Counted from the first letter of the stretch, positions 1 to 6,811 are shown. The stretch is 11,451 nucleotides of DNA from an uncultured Eubacteriales bacterium (GCA_900551265.1 URVL01000069.1:1-11451); one strand, 5' to 3'. A program made the numbers and translations. The notes: generated by a model not told the origin, from the letters alone.

Positions 1-60
1 CAGCAACGTATTCAATCGTCCTTCATGTATTGCCTTCACAAGCATTTTCTGCGTCCACAT
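1..60 (-). CDS. 5' end of an unrecognised gene (N-terminal 20 codons)
   Basis: Only the first 20 codons lie in the window; the protein begins MWTQKMLVKAIHEGRLNTLL. The start is chosen because a GGAGG (complement of 71-75) sits 10 nt upstream of the ATG at 60-58 and a consensus-like promoter lies just beyond it. The gene is divergent from kdgA-kdgK and shares its control region, so a role in sugar-acid uptake, breakdown or regulation is a reasonable guess from position only. The 20 residues match no family I can name. Confidence 0.6.
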   Translation of the reverse strand, partial: MWTQKMLVKAIHEGRLNTLL

Positions 61-89
61 GGTCTAACTACCTCCGCCCAGTTTTCTTC

Positions 90-119
90 AATATAATACA
101 CCTGCTGCGGTCATGTCAA
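90..119 (-). promoter_or_regulatory. Promoter for the leftward gene at 1-60
   Basis: On the minus strand a perfect TTGACA (complement of 114-119) is followed after 17 bp by TTATAT (complement of 91-96), or after 18 bp by TATATT (complement of 90-95). Transcription would start near 83, just upstream of the ribosome-binding site at 71-75. It points away from the kdgA promoter, with about 70 bp between the two -35 boxes. Confidence 0.7.
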
Positions 120-188
120 TTATTTTACGGAATGTCCTTTACCATCTTGCAAAATTCGTATATTTCGGGCAGGTATGTTCAGTTTTCA

Positions 189-217
189 TTGACAGCTGTC
201 CGGGCATGGATTATGAT
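189..217 (+). promoter_or_regulatory. Promoter of the kdgA-kdgK unit
   Basis: TTGACA (189-194) is followed by a 17-bp spacer and TATGAT (212-217), which is close to the sigma-A consensus. Transcription should start near 224, giving a leader of about 40 nt with the ribosome-binding site AAGGAG at 251-256. A perfect 10-bp palindrome, GACAGCTGTC (191-200), overlaps the -35 box and could be an operator. Confidence 0.75.
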
Positions 218-261
218 AAAGATAGCGACCTGCCCCTTGAATTTTACAGTAAGGAGATGTC

Positions 262-909
262 ATGATGAACGATGTAATGACACGCATTGCGGAAATCGGA
301 ATTGTGCCGGTTATTCGTATTGATGATGTAGCAAAAGCGCCGCAGTTGGCACAGGCGCTGTGTTCAGGCGGCGTTCCCGTCGCCGAAATCACCTTCCGCG
401 CAGCTGGTGCGGACCGCGCCATCCGCGCCATGCGAGAGTCGTTCCCCGACATGCTGGTCGGCGCCGGTACAGTGCTTACACGCGCACAAATTGATGCCGC
501 CTGCGACGCAGGCGCGCAGTTTGTCGTAAGTCCCGGTTTTAATCCAAAAAATGTTGAATACTGTCAGTCAAAAGGTATCACAATTTTTCCCGGCTGCGTA
601 ACGCCCGGCGAAATTGAGTGCGCGCTCGAATACGGCCTTGAAGTACTGAAATTTTTCCCTGCGGAGGCCTTCGGTGGGCTGAAGACCATCAAGGCGCTCA
701 GCGCGCCGTTCGGTATGGTAAAATTCATGCCAACGGGTGGCATTTCGCTGGAGAATCTCGCCGCTTATATTGCAAACCCCTCCATAATTGCCTGCGGTGG
801 TTCTTATATGGTTACAGCAAAATTAATTAATGAGGAACGTTGGGATGAAATTACGGCGCTCTGCCGCAAATCTATAGAAATAATCCGGGAGGTACGCAGC
901 AATGACTAA
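262..909 (+). CDS. kdgA: 2-keto-3-deoxy-6-phosphogluconate (KDPG/KHG) aldolase
   Basis: This class I aldolase, also called eda, splits 2-keto-3-deoxy-6-phosphogluconate into pyruvate and glyceraldehyde-3-phosphate in the cytoplasm, ending the Entner-Doudoroff and uronate routes. The 215-residue length is normal for the family. Visible motifs are the catalytic Glu42 in AEITFR, GAGTVL (67-72), the SPGFNP segment (90-95), PGCVTPGE (110-117), the Schiff-base Lys130 in LKFFPAE, and the phosphate-binding PTGG (157-160). Two ATGs (262 and 265) follow AAGGAG at 251-256; the second has slightly better spacing, so the start could be one codon later. The stop overlaps the kdgK start by 8 bp, indicating translational coupling. 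Its own promoter lies at 189-217. The family assignment is firm; the preferred substrate (KDPG or 4-hydroxy-2-oxoglutarate) is inferred from the adjacent kinase. Confidence 0.95.
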   Translation: MMNDVMTRIAEIGIVPVIRIDDVAKAPQLAQALCSGGVPVAEITFRAAGADRAIRAMRESFPDMLVGAGTVLTRAQIDAACDAGAQFVVSPGFNPKNVEYCQSKGITIFPGCVTPGEIECALEYGLEVLKFFPAEAFGGLKTIKALSAPFGMVKFMPTGGISLENLAAYIANPSIIACGGSYMVTAKLINEERWDEITALCRKSIEIIREVRSND

Positions 910-1927
910 ACGCGTCATTACTTTTGGCGAAATCATGCTTCGCCTGGCCCCTGAGGGATACTATCGTTTCGTACAGGCGGAAAGCTTCGGCGCAACCTAT
1001 GGCGGCGGAGAAGCGAATGTTGCCATTTCTCTGGCAAATTTTGGCCTGGATGCCGCATTCGTAACAAAGCTGCCGAAGCACGAAATCGGTCAGGCGGCCG
1101 TCAACGCACTGCGCCGCTATGGCGTGGATACTTCTTTCATTACACGCGGTGGTGACCGCGTTGGCATCTATTTCCTTGAAAAGGGCGCGTCGCAGCGGCC
1201 GTCCAAAGTGATTTATGACCGCGCCGGCTCTGCAATTGCCACAGCCGTACCGTCTGATTTCGACTGGGATACCATCTTTGACGGCGCCGACTGGTTCCAC
1301 TTTACAGGAATCACACCCGCACTGGGGGCCGAAATTGCAGACATCTGCCGTGCTGCATGCCGTGCGGCCAAGGCGCGCGGCATCAAAATTTCCTGCGACC
1401 TCAACTACCGTAAAAAGCTTTGGACTCGCGATGAAGCGCGCCGTGTCATGACGGAGCTGTGCGAATATGTAGACATATGTATTGCTAACGAAGAGGACGC
1501 GAAGGACGTATTCTGTATTGAAGCCGAAAATACGGATATTACCGCCGGTAATTTGAATCGCGCGGGTTATCAAAGCGTTGCACGCCAGCTCGCAGACCGG
1601 TTTCACTTTGAAGCAGTGGCCATTACGTTGCGCACCTCTATTTCTGCCAGCGAGAACAATTGGGCCGCCATGCTTTATACCGGCGGCGCCTATTACTTCT
1701 CGCGTGAATATCATATCAACATTGTGGATCGTGTCGGCGGCGGTGACAGCTTTGGTGCAGGTCTGATTTATTCCCTTCTCTCCGGTAAAGCACCGCAGGA
1801 TGCTCTGGAATTTGCCGTGGCCGCATCCTGCCTCAAACACTCTATTGAGGGGGATTTCAATCAGGTCAGCGTGGCAGAGGTAGAAACACTTTCCGGCGGC
1901 GATGGATCCGGTCGTGTCCAGCGTTAA
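902..1927 (+). CDS. kdgK: 2-keto-3-deoxygluconate kinase (PfkB/ribokinase family)
   Basis: It phosphorylates 2-keto-3-deoxygluconate with ATP to give KDPG, the substrate of the aldolase encoded immediately upstream. The 341-residue protein shows the PfkB N-terminal signature around YGGGEANVAISLANFG (33-48), the DLNYR segment (166-170) typical of KDG kinases, and the C-terminal PfkB signature DRVGGGDSFGAG (276-287), where Asp282 is the expected catalytic base and the glycines form the anion hole. GGGAGG at 887-892, 9 nt before the ATG, supports this start inside the aldolase gene. The C-terminal tail (about 325-341, rich in Gly and Ser) goes past the conserved fold. Pairing with kdgA strongly favours KDG over other PfkB sugars such as fructose or ribose. 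Confidence 0.92.
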   Translation: MTKRVITFGEIMLRLAPEGYYRFVQAESFGATYGGGEANVAISLANFGLDAAFVTKLPKHEIGQAAVNALRRYGVDTSFITRGGDRVGIYFLEKGASQRPSKVIYDRAGSAIATAVPSDFDWDTIFDGADWFHFTGITPALGAEIADICRAACRAAKARGIKISCDLNYRKKLWTRDEARRVMTELCEYVDICIANEEDAKDVFCIEAENTDITAGNLNRAGYQSVARQLADRFHFEAVAITLRTSISASENNWAAMLYTGGAYYFSREYHINIVDRVGGGDSFGAGLIYSLLSGKAPQDALEFAVAASCLKHSIEGDFNQVSVAEVETLSGGDGSGRVQR

Positions 1928-2022
1928 ATGACTGCATACCCAGCGGTCAAATATCTTTTCGCATCCATAATGAAAACTTTTAACTCATAGAAACACATAC
2001 AGAATTTTATAAGGAGACCGTC

Positions 2023-2934
2023 ATGGAAAAATTACTGCAAGCGTTTATTGACCGCGTGGACCGCGAGCACCTGGCAATAGAAGGCATCGCTGTCATGGAA
2101 GATGGTTGCGTCACGGCGGAACACCGATGGACGCCCGATCTACCGCGCAATATTTACTCGCACACAAAAAGTTTTATGGCAACAGCCATCGGCATTGCCA
2201 TCTCTGAGGCGAAGCTTTCGTTGGATGACCGGCTCGCAGAATGCTTTCCGGAAAGTGTGCCGACAGACGCACCGGAACTGCTTTTTGAAGTCCGGCTCAG
2301 ACATCTTCTCACCATGTCCTCCGGTTTCGGCCGCGCTTTTCTGATGGGCGCAGACCGGCGTGCGGGCGTTGGTGCTCCGGACTATGTCGGCTATATGTTG
2401 TCGCAGCCGCTTCTCTGCCGTCCGGGCGAGACTTTCTGTTATTCTACGGCGGACAGTATCCTGGCCGGGAGAATGTTCGAGCAGAAAATGGGGATAGGCC
2501 TCGCAGAATTTCTATGGGAACGGATTTTCAATCCCCTCGGTATCGGATTTCCACTATGGGAATTCTGTCCGCGTGGGCACGCGATTGGCGGAGGCGGCAT
2601 GTCGCTTACGCTGCGTGATATGATGAAGCTCGGCCAACTCTATCTCGACGGCGGGCGTTGGAATGGTGAGCAGCTTGTGGATCCCTGCTGGATTCGCGCC
2701 GCAACTTCCAAACAGATCGATACGCCGCCGGATCACAACGTCTGGCACTGTGGCTACGGCTACCAGTTCTGGATGTCTCCCTATCCGGATGCCTACCGCG
2801 CTGACGGCGCCTATGGTCAGATTACAACGGTTTTGCCACAGTGCGGCAAGGTAGTATCTGTTCAATGTCCGGAAACCGGCGAATTCTCAAAGGTCCAGGC
2901 CGCGCTTCATGAAGAACTTTTATCTCAGCTGTAA
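2023..2934 (+). CDS. Serine hydrolase of the beta-lactamase/penicillin-binding-protein fold
   Basis: This is a 303-residue member of the class C beta-lactamase-like family (Pfam Beta-lactamase, PF00144), which includes esterases, D-aminopeptidases and carboxypeptidases. The nucleophile motif SxxK is visible as SHTK (46-49). The second motif appears as Y140-S-T rather than the usual YxN or YSN. A glycine-rich DGAYGQ stretch (261-266) sits where the third motif (HxG/KTG-like) is expected. There is no signal peptide, so the enzyme should be cytoplasmic and is unlikely to be a true beta-lactamase. AAGGAG (2011-2016), 6 nt before the ATG, sets the start. No terminator is visible in the 95-bp gap after kdgK, so cotranscription is likely, hinting at an ester- or lactone-cleaving role in sugar-acid use. 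The substrate cannot be read from the sequence. Confidence 0.85.
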   Translation: MEKLLQAFIDRVDREHLAIEGIAVMEDGCVTAEHRWTPDLPRNIYSHTKSFMATAIGIAISEAKLSLDDRLAECFPESVPTDAPELLFEVRLRHLLTMSSGFGRAFLMGADRRAGVGAPDYVGYMLSQPLLCRPGETFCYSTADSILAGRMFEQKMGIGLAEFLWERIFNPLGIGFPLWEFCPRGHAIGGGGMSLTLRDMMKLGQLYLDGGRWNGEQLVDPCWIRAATSKQIDTPPDHNVWHCGYGYQFWMSPYPDAYRADGAYGQITTVLPQCGKVVSVQCPETGEFSKVQAALHEELLSQL

Positions 2935-2949
2935 AAATAAGCAACATAA

Positions 2950-2988
2950 AAACCGGCGGAATGCATATTAGATGCATTCCGCCGGTTT
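2950..2988. terminator. Strong bidirectional intrinsic terminator
   Basis: A perfect 17-bp inverted repeat (2950-2966 with 2972-2988) encloses a 5-nt loop. On the minus strand it is followed by a good U-tract (complement of the A-run before 2951), ending the esterase transcript. On the plus strand it follows the serine-hydrolase stop by 15 nt with a weaker T-run (2986-2988 and 2994-2997). It lies between convergent genes and probably serves both. Confidence 0.85.
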
Positions 2989-3063
2989 CCAGCTTTTACC
3001 TCATACCAAGTCCACCAATGAAACCGTTTCGTAATTGATAAAATTTTAATTCAAATAAGCGTC

Positions 3064-3756
3064 TTATACCCATGCCGTTGTAAGCCAATCTATCGCCTTG
3101 TGCCAACGATTTGACACACCCGTAAAATGTCCCCCTCGATTCCACTCGAGCGTAACATTATCATCGCCCAGCGTTTCTACCAAATACGCAAACGTCCGGC
3201 GGGTATTCTCCCCCACCGCCATCATCCGGGGGTTGCCCGCACGCTCTTCCGAACGCCCCAGTGAAAGATAAACACGTGAGCCGCGCGACGGCAGGCGTGT
3301 TTTTAAATAATCAAGCCACCCGTCGTACCACAGAGAGCCGGAAAGAGATGCCGCAGCGCCAAAGATGTCCGCCTCAAAAAGCGCCCACAGCGCAAACAGA
3401 CCACCGAGTGAATATCCGGCTATAGCATGGTGTGTCTGCTTGTCCCATATAGGAAACTCCGAGCAAAGTACCGGATACACGGTTTCCCGAAGAAACTGCA
3501 AATATTCCGGTGCCCCACCGGAAAAAATGTCTCGTCCAGGAAGACCTGGAGTAGGCCACGGTGTGAAATCCCGTTCCCACTCAGCTTCTACATGATAGTA
3601 AATCGCCGGAGAACGCGCAGCATCCAATAAGGAAAGAGCCAGACTCTCTTCTTTCCCTGCACAAAGGCATATGGCAGGAAAAGGTCCCTCCCCTTCCGGG
3701 ATCCAAAACGTACAGGCACGCCCATCAAGCGTGCGCCGCTCTACCTGATGCATCAT
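3064..3756 (-). CDS. Putative esterase (enterochelin-esterase-like alpha/beta hydrolase)
   Basis: The product is a cytoplasmic alpha/beta-hydrolase of the putative esterase family (PF00756), related to Fes/IroE and esterase D. From the upstream in-frame ATG at 3786 the nucleophile elbow GYSLGG has Ser126, and the catalytic His would be His220 in GGHF near the C-terminus. I prefer the ATG at 3756 (230 residues, Ser116/His210): TGGAG (complement of 3762-3766) sits 5-6 nt upstream of it, whereas 3786 has no ribosome-binding site and lies inside a candidate promoter. The adjacent ATG at 3753 is also possible. There is no signal peptide. It converges on the serine-hydrolase gene. There are no siderophore genes nearby, so a general carboxylesterase or peptide esterase is as likely as a siderophore esterase. 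Confidence 0.85.
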   Translation of the reverse strand: MMHQVERRTLDGRACTFWIPEGEGPFPAICLCAGKEESLALSLLDAARSPAIYYHVEAEWERDFTPWPTPGLPGRDIFSGGAPEYLQFLRETVYPVLCSEFPIWDKQTHHAIAGYSLGGLFALWALFEADIFGAAASLSGSLWYDGWLDYLKTRLPSRGSRVYLSLGRSEERAGNPRMMAVGENTRRTFAYLVETLGDDNVTLEWNRGGHFTGVSNRWHKAIDWLTTAWV

Positions 3757-3781
3757 TAAAAGCTCCACTTCTTTTTTTCTT

Positions 3782-3810
3782 ACCATATCACAATTGTCTC
3801 AAAAAGTCGA
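3782..3810 (-). promoter_or_regulatory. Candidate promoter of the esterase gene
   Basis: On the minus strand TCGACT (complement of 3805-3810) and TATGGT (complement of 3782-3787) are separated by 17 bp. Each matches the consensus at four of six positions, so this is a moderate call. Transcription would begin near 3775, downstream of the ATG at 3786, which supports translation from 3756. Confidence 0.4.
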
Positions 3811-3974
3811 GAGCCTGGAGCACCCGTTTCATCCTGTAAACAGCATCATTACTCCCTAAGCGCAGAACAGCCGCCCTATCCACGCAAACACAAATAATCT
3901 CCTTTATTTCGGAAGTGCCATGCATGGTTTTTTCAAAGACTGTCCATACTATTTTCGACAAAAGGAGGTTTTTT

Positions 3975-4403
3975 ATGAAAGTTTCAGATCTAATGAGTAC
4001 CACTGTCGTCACTGTGCCGCCGGACTTTTCCGTTGCGGATGCGGCAAAAACCATGGAACACAGTGATATCGGCATCCTTCCCGTTTGCGGCACCGACGGG
4101 CGAATCCAGGGCGTTTTAACAGACCGCGATATCATCACACGCTGTGTCGCGGCACGCATCGACCCCAAACAAATGAAAGTACAGGATCTGATGACACGCG
4201 GCGTAGTAAGCGTCTCGCCGGATGAGGATATAAAAGCCGCCGCAGACATCATGTCAGGCGAGCAGATACGCCGTCTGCCGGTTGTGGAACACGAGCACAT
4301 TGTAGGAATCCTGTCTTTGGCAGACCTGGTGCACAGCGACATCTACGACATGGAAGCCGCACGGGCGCTCACAGAAATCACAGATCCTCTACGGGAATAT
4401 TAA
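3975..4403 (+). CDS. Stand-alone two-CBS-domain protein
   Basis: The 142-residue protein consists of two CBS domains (about 5-58 and 69-121) and a short acidic tail. Each domain opens with a DLM motif (5-7 and 71-73) and ends with the typical GVLTDRDI (46-53) or GILSLADL (111-118). Such Bateman modules bind adenine nucleotides such as AMP, ATP or SAM and act as energy or ligand sensors. No enzymatic domain is attached, so it probably works by contacting a partner. AAAGGAGG (3961-3968) lies 6 nt before the ATG at 3975 and decides this start; a longer reading from a GTG at 3915 has no ribosome-binding site. The gene has a terminator right behind it and appears monocistronic, so the neighbours do not reveal its partner. 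Confidence 0.9.
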   Translation: MKVSDLMSTTVVTVPPDFSVADAAKTMEHSDIGILPVCGTDGRIQGVLTDRDIITRCVAARIDPKQMKVQDLMTRGVVSVSPDEDIKAAADIMSGEQIRRLPVVEHEHIVGILSLADLVHSDIYDMEAARALTEITDPLREY

Positions 4404-4421
4404 AAGGCATCATCACTCTAC

Positions 4422-4459
4422 GGCGCGGACACAGAGATGTGTAACGCGCCCTTGTTTTT
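4422..4459 (+). terminator. Intrinsic terminator of the CBS-domain gene
   Basis: GGCGCG (4422-4427) pairs with CGCGCC (4445-4450), and after a small internal loop ACACA (4429-4433) pairs with TGTGT (4438-4442) around a GAGA tetraloop (4434-4437). CTTGTTTTT (4451-4459) provides the U-tract. It starts 18 nt after the CBS stop codon. Confidence 0.75.
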
Positions 4460-4480
4460 GCAACGTATTTGTATTAAAAT
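4452..4480 (+). promoter_or_regulatory. Promoter of the VOC-family gene
   Basis: TTGTTT (4452-4457), a 17-bp spacer and TAAAAT (4475-4480) form a plausible sigma-A promoter with a start near 4487, giving a leader of about 22 nt. Its -35 box coincides with the U-tract of the preceding terminator. Confidence 0.55.
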
Positions 4481-4508
4481 GAATACATCAAGCAGAAGGA
4501 GTGACAGC

Positions 4509-4964
4509 ATGGAAAACAAAATAGATGTAAAGGGTTTTATTCAAATCTGTATTGTTGTAGAAGATATCGAAAAAGCGCTCGACCGCTGGACGGCGCTGTT
4601 TCAGATCGAGCGTCCGGACATTCAGATAACGAAACCGTCCCGCAGCTCTGATCTGACCTATCGTGGAGAAATCGCTGAATACGGCATGAAAATGGCCGTC
4701 ATGCGGGCGGATGGTTTTGTCATTGAACTGGTTGAGCCGGATGAAAACCCCAGTACATTCCGTGAGTTTCTTAAAAAGCACGGCTGTGGCGTGCATCACT
4801 TAGGTTTTGAAGTTGGCGACCGCCGTGACGCAATTGTCCGCGAGCTTGAGGACAAAGAAGGCTTTGAAATGCGTACCATCGGATACTATCCCGGAAGCAG
4901 TTGGACAGTCGTGGATTCCGAAGATGCGCTCGGTGTAAATATTAATATTAAGCCTAAGCGCTGA
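4509..4964 (+). CDS. VOC (glyoxalase/methylmalonyl-CoA-epimerase-like) family protein
   Basis: This 151-residue protein has the paired beta-alpha-beta-beta-beta layout of the vicinal oxygen chelate superfamily, whose members are metal enzymes such as glyoxalase I, epimerases and dioxygenases. Candidate metal ligands are Gln12 in IQICIVV, Glu73 in IELVEP and His96/His97 in GVHHLGFEV. The last strand, GVNINI (142-147), lacks the glutamate usual at the fourth ligand position. AAGGAG (4496-4501), 7 nt before the ATG at 4509, fixes the start. The GVHHLGFEV segment resembles methylmalonyl-CoA epimerase, but no mutase or other propionate genes are adjacent, so the reaction is left open. It converges on the ABC transporter gene. 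Confidence 0.85.
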   Translation: MENKIDVKGFIQICIVVEDIEKALDRWTALFQIERPDIQITKPSRSSDLTYRGEIAEYGMKMAVMRADGFVIELVEPDENPSTFREFLKKHGCGVHHLGFEVGDRRDAIVRELEDKEGFEMRTIGYYPGSSWTVVDSEDALGVNINIKPKR

Positions 4965-4996
4965 CGGTAGTTGAACACGCTGCTACCGACGTTTTT
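4965..4996 (+). terminator. First terminator hairpin after the VOC gene
   Basis: CGGTAG (4965-4970) pairs with CTACCG (4983-4988), followed by ACG and five T (4992-4996). It starts immediately after the VOC stop codon. The stem is short, so termination here may be partial. Confidence 0.5.
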
Positions 4997-5000
4997 CAGC

Positions 5001-5034
5001 AAAAGGATGTGTCAGGCCTTGACATGTCCTTTTT
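5001..5034. terminator. Second, bidirectional terminator hairpin between VOC and ABC genes
   Basis: A 14-bp inverted repeat (5001-5014 with 5020-5033, two G-U pairs) encloses a 5-nt loop. The A-rich and T-rich outer ends give a U-tract in either direction. The ABC transporter stop codon (5012-5014) lies within the stem. It can stop VOC transcripts from the left and ABC transcripts from the right. Confidence 0.7.
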
Positions 5035-6811
5035 CATTTTCTTCGGCTTCATCTGCTTTGGAAACCATATAAAGTGAGTAAAAATACTCCCGCCGTGCCA
5101 TCAGCTCCGCAAACGTACCTCGCTCGCAAATCATGCCGCCGCGCATGACAATGATTTCGTCATAGCGCGTCAGCAGCTTCTCTTCCAGACGGTGTGTGAC
5201 AATAATACGTGTCAGCTGCTCAATATCGAGAATGGATGAAGTGACGGCAAATGCCGTCTCTGCGTCAAGAGACGCAGTAGCCTCATCCATGAGCAGCACA
5301 GGGGTTTTACGCAACAGGCAGCGCGCGATAGATATGCGCTGGCGTTCGCCGCCGGAGAGACCGATGCCATTTTCACCGCACTGATAATCCTCTCCGCGTT
5401 CATTCAAAAGTGTGGTCAGCCCCGCCTTTTCAATGGCATCCTGAACCTGTGCATCGTCGAATTCACGAAACATTGTAATGTTTCTGCGGATTGAACTGTC
5501 AAAAACAAAAACGTTTTGCTGGATGATTGACACAATATCATAAAGCGATTCCGGGCTGATTTCACGAAGCTCACGACCGTCAAATAATACCTTACCCTCA
5601 TAGTTATCGAAGCTGCCCAATAACAGATTGAGGAGAGTCGATTTTCCGCTGCCGGATCCCCCGACTACAGCATAACTTTTCCCTGCGGCAAACGTCACAT
5701 TAATGTCCTTTAAGACAGGTGATTGCATGTCATATCCAAATGTTACATTCTGTATGCAGATACCCTCCCGCAGCTCATTGCCACAGCGAACGCCGCCGCG
5801 TCCGGTATTTGACTCCACGGCATCGGCCAGTTTATCAATGAGACCATCCGCCGCCTTAAAGTTCGCAAAGAGGCTCGGCAGCGTTTGAACCGGCGTCAGT
5901 ACATAGTTCATAAGCTGTACGAATGCCACGACAACACCCGCCGTAATGCGTCCGCTAACGGCTAAATATGCGCCATAAAAAAATACGCCAAATTGTACCA
6001 ACGCACCAGCCCCATAGGAAAACACGTCTATTGTAGCGGAAGTCATCTGTCGGCGGTACTTTTTCTGCTCCAACTCCGTATTTTCATCGGCAAACAGCTT
6101 TGTAACCTCGCGTTCTGCTTTAAAGCTCTTAATAACGGTGAAGCCGGAAAGCAAATCCTTCACCATCCCAACAAAGCCCTCGTTCCGGTCGCTGACTGCC
6201 TTTTCCTCACGCACCAGGCGTCCGCCAAACGCAAGGGAGACCAGCACCGGTAACATGCAAAGACCAATTACCACCAACGTCATGGACCAGTCATACCAGA
6301 ACATCATGCCAAGCGCTCCAAAAAACCACAACGTGCGCGCCGCGAACATAAAAATTGCGCGAAGACGGTTCTGTTCAATGCTGGCAACATCGTTGGTCAA
6401 TGCGGAGATGTAACGGCTGGTATTTTCGTCTGAAAACGAGCGGATACTCTTCTCCGTAATTCGCTGAAACACATATGCCTTATATTGTACCAGCGCGCGC
6501 CGCACAAAACGGTTACGCGTATAATTTGCACAAAGCACCGTCACAAAATAGACGGCCGCATAAATAACTGCCATGAAAAGCAGCTGCAGAATTCGCTGTG
6601 TAGTCCCGCCTGTTGCGGTGTCAAGCAGCTCCTGCATAATATAGGCGATGAATACATCCAAGGCGGAGTTGACCAACAGCGTAGCCATTGCGATCAAAAA
6701 CATCAGATGGTTGCGTTCGTAAAACGTATGCACGAACGGCTTCCTGCGCCGCCGCAATTCTTTATCTCCAAATATTGATGATATGGATCCGCTCCATTTA
6801 TTAAATTTCAT
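5012..6811 (-). CDS. ABC exporter, fused membrane and ATPase domains
   Basis: The 599-residue protein is a half-transporter of the multidrug/lipid/peptide exporter type that works as a dimer in the cytoplasmic membrane. An exporter-type membrane domain with about six hydrophobic segments (roughly 35-310) precedes a nucleotide-binding domain (about 350-599). That domain carries Walker A GGSGSGKST (384-392), a Q-loop near Gln431-432, signature LSGGERQR (485-492), Walker B VLLMDE (505-510) with the catalytic Glu510, and the H-loop His540. All catalytic residues are canonical, so a homodimer is feasible and no partner gene is adjacent. The start at 6811 is chosen for GGAG 7 nt upstream; in-frame ATGs at 6835 and 6865 lack spaced ribosome-binding sites. 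There is no peptidase domain and no linked biosynthetic gene, so the cargo is unknown. Confidence 0.92.
   Translation of the reverse strand: MKFNKWSGSISSIFGDKELRRRRKPFVHTFYERNHLMFLIAMATLLVNSALDVFIAYIMQELLDTATGGTTQRILQLLFMAVIYAAVYFVTVLCANYTRNRFVRRALVQYKAYVFQRITEKSIRSFSDENTSRYISALTNDVASIEQNRLRAIFMFAARTLWFFGALGMMFWYDWSMTLVVIGLCMLPVLVSLAFGGRLVREEKAVSDRNEGFVGMVKDLLSGFTVIKSFKAEREVTKLFADENTELEQKKYRRQMTSATIDVFSYGAGALVQFGVFFYGAYLAVSGRITAGVVVAFVQLMNYVLTPVQTLPSLFANFKAADGLIDKLADAVESNTGRGGVRCGNELREGICIQNVTFGYDMQSPVLKDINVTFAAGKSYAVVGGSGSGKSTLLNLLLGSFDNYEGKVLFDGRELREISPESLYDIVSIIQQNVFVFDSSIRRNITMFREFDDAQVQDAIEKAGLTTLLNERGEDYQCGENGIGLSGGERQRISIARCLLRKTPVLLMDEATASLDAETAFAVTSSILDIEQLTRIIVTHRLEEKLLTRYDEIIVMRGGMICERGTFAELMARREYFYSLYMVSKADEAEENEKGHVKA

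Noticed and set aside
872..1840. A 322-codon minus-strand frame covering kdgK
   Set aside because: It is the antisense shadow of a clear PfkB kinase. It has no ribosome-binding site and a low-complexity Cys/Arg-rich product resembling no protein family.
3918..3927. CCATGCATGG palindrome upstream of the CBS gene
   Set aside because: A 10-bp palindrome of this composition can occur by chance. No convincing promoter accompanies it, so I do not call an operator.
3788..4342. A 184-codon minus-strand frame opposite the CBS gene, ending just before the esterase
   Set aside because: Most of it is antisense to conserved CBS domains. Its last 45 codons fall in the intergenic region but no start with a ribosome-binding site or recognisable protein was found.
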